A DNA stretch of 64,000 nucleotides from Bacteroidales bacterium (GTDB lineage Bacteria > Bacteroidota > Bacteroidia > Bacteroidales > Marinilabiliaceae), in NCBI GenBank assembly GCA_003249255.1, contig QKJP01000060.1:62001-126000 (forward strand), written 5' to 3'. A program made the position numbers and the translations under genes. Under the pieces are notes generated by a model that saw only the letters and a list, made by a program, of their open reading frames with translations, was not told the origin of the DNA and made no database searches. Shown here in pieces: positions 61,140-64,000 of the stretch. Position 1 is the first letter of the stretch. Each line of letters begins with the position of its first letter.

Positions 61140-61739
61140 TTATCGTGATTTGGTTTTGTTAATCAGCTCTTGAACTTTTTCTCCATGCCAATTGGCAGCT
61201 CCTTTTTTCTTGATAAGGAGTTGTCCTTGTGGAGAAATTAGATAAGTTGCCGGAATATTACGCGAATAAAAAGATTGAGGTACTTGCTCTAAAGCTTTAT
61301 AAACTGGAAATGTATAACCTTGTTTTTGAATGAATTTTTGTAAGGTTGTAGAATCTTCGTTACTCACCATAACAAATGCCACATTGTCCTTATATTGGTC
61401 ATACAATTTTTGTATGGATGGCATTTCTGCAAGGCATGGAGGACACCAGGTAGCCCAAAGGTTCAAAAAGATTGTTTTGCCACGGAAATCATTGAGATTT
61501 ACTTTTTGTCCATCTATAGTTTCCAATTGCCAATCGTATTCTCTTTGATCGATGTATATGATTTCTTCTGTTTCATGGGGTTGAAACATGCTAAGTCTTA
61601 TAAAAGTCGACATGATACTTCTACGTGAACCTGGAAACAGCATTGCGATTAAAATACCTGTAAATACAAAATCGAAGATAATCCCAAGGCGTGTTTTTTT
61701 TCTTCTGTATTTGTTCCATTGATCTGTTAGAAAATTCAT
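61140..61739 (-). CDS. TlpA/thioredoxin-like membrane-anchored protein
   Basis: A 199-residue protein with one N-terminal membrane helix (about 19-38, IIFDFVFTGILIAMLFPG), then a TlpA-type thioredoxin fold with LNDFRGKTIFLNLWATWCPP and CLAEMPSIQK (CPPC active site), ending NIPATYLISPQGQLLIKKKG. It would act as a periplasmic thiol reductase or in cytochrome c maturation. It is in the same direction as the next gene; an 86-base gap separates them. Confidence 0.93.
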   Translation of the reverse strand: MNFLTDQWNKYRRKKTRLGIIFDFVFTGILIAMLFPGSRRSIMSTFIRLSMFQPHETEEIIYIDQREYDWQLETIDGQKVNLNDFRGKTIFLNLWATWCPPCLAEMPSIQKLYDQYKDNVAFVMVSNEDSTTLQKFIQKQGYTFPVYKALEQVPQSFYSRNIPATYLISPQGQLLIKKKGAANWHGEKVQELINKTKSR

Positions 61740-61825
61740 GCTTCCTTTTTTGTTTTTTCGGGGACTTGTTTATTGTTTGATATTATGTCATGCAGTTATT
61801 TAGATTTGTATTAATCTTCTGATGT

Positions 61826-62479
61826 CTAAACAAGTTTCCAGCCGCTTTTATGTTTTTTCTGTTGGTTGGATAAGATTTCAACCTTTATAAATCGATATTG
61901 TTTTAAACCTTCAACATTAGTAATAAAATTATCCAGATTTATGTTTAATTGATGGGCGGTTTCAGGTGTTAGGGTTAAAGGAAATAAAGATTGACTATCA
62001 CCTCCTTTTATTTTAAACTTTCGAGCCTTTTTTAATGGAGATGCAAATATTAATATCGGATCCGAAAAGGTGTAATTGGTCTTTGTTAGATTTAAGATAT
62101 TAAGCTTCGCAATTTTTGTATTTGTCTTTTTGTTGTTTTTTACCTTTAATGAAATAATTACTCTACCCGGAATTAGTTTCTGAATCCAGCCCTTACGTGT
62201 CGCAACAAATACCAGCAAAACCAATAAGGTCATTATTAAATAGGAGTTGAGATCAAAATCTTTTCTTTTTGCTGTTTGATCCAGGTATAAATCATTTATC
62301 GGAGCAATTGCCGAATCATCAATGTTTTCATGAGGTTTATTAAGATGTGAAGATGGTTGAGTATAATCTTGTTGAGGCTTGTTGCAAAGTTGCATCATTA
62401 TTATAAAACCTAATCCACACAGAATCCAAACACGGTTTTGTTGATAGAATACTTGTAGTTTCTGTAAAAAATCCTTCAT
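61826..62479 (-). CDS. Two-helix membrane protein of unknown function
   Basis: A 217-residue protein with membrane segments at about 16-32 and 78-94 and a C-terminal domain (about 105-215) of alternating strands (RVIISLKVKNNKKTNTKIAK, IFASPLKKARKFKIKGG, FIKVEILSNQQKKHKSGWKL). No family recognised. It starts two bases after the preceding 125-residue gene, so the two are co-transcribed. Confidence 0.6.
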   Translation of the reverse strand: MKDFLQKLQVFYQQNRVWILCGLGFIIMMQLCNKPQQDYTQPSSHLNKPHENIDDSAIAPINDLYLDQTAKRKDFDLNSYLIMTLLVLLVFVATRKGWIQKLIPGRVIISLKVKNNKKTNTKIAKLNILNLTKTNYTFSDPILIFASPLKKARKFKIKGGDSQSLFPLTLTPETAHQLNINLDNFITNVEGLKQYRFIKVEILSNQQKKHKSGWKLV

Positions 62480-62481
62480 GC

Positions 62482-62859
62482 TTAATAACTTGGAAAATCC
62501 TGTAATCCTTTATAATTAATGTAGTATTCGCCGTTTTGTTCCGGTTTAGCCATTTCTACATCATTAGTGCCGTTGGCATTCGCTATTCCAACACTGGCAA
62601 ATTTACAAGTGCCTTTATGTTGGGTGGCAACTTTTAAAACATCAGCAGCAATGTGAGGCAGTAAAATACCCATATCCGGATAACGTTCTGTTTTTACAAC
62701 AATAAAAAAACGTTTGTCATCTTTTTGAGCCAGTATTTGAGGGTTTACATTAAGCTCTTTACGCACATTTAGTACCTTATAACCCTCATCAACTAGGTTT
62801 TTATACACTGCTTTGATACCTAAGAAATGCAATTCCTCATCGTTTAAAACTTTTCCCAT
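62482..62859 (-). CDS. Conserved hypothetical protein, 125 residues
   Basis: A short cytoplasmic protein without signal or membrane segments. It has LGIKAVYKNLVDEGYKVLNV, then FFIVVKTERYP, LLPHIAADVLKVATQHKGTC and KFASVGIANANGTND. The alternation of helices and strands may be a small nuclease-like (PD-(D/E)XK) or Rossmann-like fold, but no motif decides it. Co-transcribed with the two-helix membrane protein. Confidence 0.6.
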   Translation of the reverse strand: MGKVLNDEELHFLGIKAVYKNLVDEGYKVLNVRKELNVNPQILAQKDDKRFFIVVKTERYPDMGILLPHIAADVLKVATQHKGTCKFASVGIANANGTNDVEMAKPEQNGEYYINYKGLQDFPSY

Positions 62860-63009
62860 TTAACAGTTCTTGTTATTGTGTTTTATTAATCCACGGCAAA
62901 ATTGGTTAAAATAAATGGCTATGCCACCATGAACAGTTGAATTAAATTGTGTAACAACTTTATTTAGGATTTGAGAAAGTAGCCATTATTTTCTTATTAA
63001 TTTTGCAGC

Positions 63010-63405
63010 ATGATAGTTTTAGTATTTGCCATCATTGTGGCATTGGTTTTAGCTTTAGTCTTTTCTTTAAAAAGTAAGGATGATAAACCAGAGGAAGGTA
63101 GTGCTGCCGCGGTAGCAGCAGAAGATTGTTGTGGAGCACATGAGGTTTGTGAAACGGACAGTTTGTTAAGTCATTCGGATGAAATAGAATATTTTGAGGA
63201 TGAGGAATTGGATCAGTTTAAAAAAACACATCCGGACAGTTATTCCGATGAGCAGATCGAAATGTTTAGAGAAGTGCTCTATACTTTAAAAGAAAATGAA
63301 GTGGCCGCCTGGTTGAAGAGTCTGCAACTGCGAGCCATTCATCCACCCTATATAATTAAAGAAGAAGCTCTGATGATTGTGGCAGAGCGTAGAGGGATTG
63401 AATAA
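63010..63405 (+). CDS. Membrane-anchored hypothetical protein, 131 residues
   Basis: A single membrane helix (about 1-20) is followed by a CCGAHEVCE motif (about 44-50), an acidic stretch and a C-terminal helical part (EDEELDQFKKTHPDSYSDEQ, WLKSLQLRAIHPPYI). I do not recognise the family; the CC-x3-C cluster could bind a metal. It stands alone, divergent from the 62859 gene. Confidence 0.6.
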   Translation: MIVLVFAIIVALVLALVFSLKSKDDKPEEGSAAAVAAEDCCGAHEVCETDSLLSHSDEIEYFEDEELDQFKKTHPDSYSDEQIEMFREVLYTLKENEVAAWLKSLQLRAIHPPYIIKEEALMIVAERRGIE

Positions 63406-63887
63406 GGCCAAGGTATCTATTATGCTGATAAGCTAATGAAAATCTATTTTTTGTGGGTTTCAAAGTTAGGTTGAAGTACAATTTTTAAGACTATAAAAAA
63501 GTTGATGGTTTTCCGATCAAAAGATACATGTATGTAAAGCTTTATAAGGTGTGAATTCACATTAAAATGGTTTATTTTTTGGTGAAATGAAGAAAATGAA
63601 CTCAATTTTGAGCTTATTTTTGTTGATGGGTATAGCTATAAATGCTGTTTTGGGCATATAAATCATTAAGATTAAGAGATTTTTTAAAAAAAATAAGAGA
63701 AAAGTCAATTCTTTTGATGTTCATTGTAAGTTACATGTAATCAATGTGATATGAGCTACTTATCTATTTTACGAGTTGATGAGACGAACTGTTAACCAGT
63801 GTTAATAATAAAGTTAGGAGAATAAATTATTTTTGTTTTCTAATATTTTACTAGCTTAGTGCAAACTAAATTTTTTCATCCATTATT
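63406..63887 (+). promoter_or_regulatory. Spacer with candidate -7 element of the HU gene
   Basis: TATTTTTG at 63828-63835 fits TAnnTTTG, 52 bases before the HU start. The rest of this 482-base gap has only an AT-rich run and no gene. Confidence 0.35.
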
Positions 63888-64000
63888 ATGAATAAACAAG
63901 AATTAGTATCAGCGATTGCAGAGAAATCAGGTTTAACTAAAGTAGAAGCAGAAAAAGCTTTAAACGCATTTGTAGAAACTACTAAGGAAACGTTAGCTAA
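63888..64000 (+). CDS. HU-family DNA-binding protein, 3' end missing
   Basis: The frame opens at the ATG at 63888 and reads MNKQELVSAIAEKSGLTKVE, then AEKALNAFVETTKETLA before the window ends. This is the N-terminal helical half of HU. HU bends and packages DNA as a dimer; the DNA-binding arm lies beyond the edge. Confidence 0.93.
   Translation, partial: MNKQELVSAIAEKSGLTKVEAEKALNAFVETTKETLA

Noticed and set aside
1-64000. tRNA, rRNA, tmRNA or riboswitch genes
   Set aside because: I looked for T-loop and anticodon patterns and for known riboswitch cores by eye and saw none; a covariance-model search would be needed to exclude weak ones.

Overview
The window is one contiguous stretch of an AT-rich Bacteroidota chromosome, most like the marine Bacteroidales/Marinilabiliales group. 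The evidence is: FecI/FecR/TonB-receptor modules with STN and DUF4974 domains, proteins with type IX secretion (T9SS) C-terminal sorting signals, TAnnTTTG-type -7 promoter elements, an ABC permease/M1 peptidase fusion, LytS/LytTR and hybrid sensor kinases, and ETAHQLGTP-type kinases. The partial dehydratase-activase gene at the left edge suggests an anaerobe or facultative anaerobe. I found no tRNA, rRNA, CRISPR array, prophage or intact insertion sequence.

Layout. 1-3.1 kb: 3' part of a large acyl-CoA dehydratase activase-related gene, a strong terminator, then a decayed zone with two pseudogenes and one copy of a 116-bp dispersed repeat. 3.1-6.2 kb: a histidine kinase/LuxR regulator pair divergent from an exported protein of unknown function. 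6.4-14.9 kb: an ECF sigma / FecR / TonB receptor / lipoprotein operon whose genes overlap, followed by a T9SS-exported propeller protein. The lipoprotein has a serine-hydrolase fold without its SxxK residues. 15-17 kb: pirin, YceI and a MazEF pair. 17-18.6 kb: a PLP aminotransferase behind two tandem leader-peptide/terminator modules that look like transcription attenuators; this is the most striking regulatory find. 18.6-23.7 kb: two exported proteins (one with four copies of an unrecognised domain), an SRAP/YedK protein and a broken ParE/RelE toxin beside its antitoxin.

24-41.7 kb is an ABC-export region. It holds an ATPase, a permease-M1 peptidase fusion, a LytS-type kinase, a second LytS-like protein that has lost its phospho-accepting His, a LytTR regulator, a pair of small paralogous proteins and a DUF4097 lipoprotein. 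A MacB-like ATPase, two FtsX permeases, an HlyD adaptor and a TolC channel follow, probably driven by a sigma-54-like promoter with upstream dyads. The spacers here are crowded with short repeat families: three-hairpin palindromic units, 'ccggactccgaact' units that end just before start codons, and 'ggcagaaggcagaag/atgtgctgatgtgc' units.

42-64 kb is mostly housekeeping and signalling: TsaB, DUF3108, EF-P, a SpoIIE-type phosphatase, a two-component system divergent from a small Cys/Lys-rich exported protein, a trypsin-like protease, L32 and DUF177, a hybrid kinase with a partner kinase, RsgA, an M23 peptidase, a TonB receptor, a TlpA-like thioredoxin, unknown proteins, and the start of an HU gene at the right edge.
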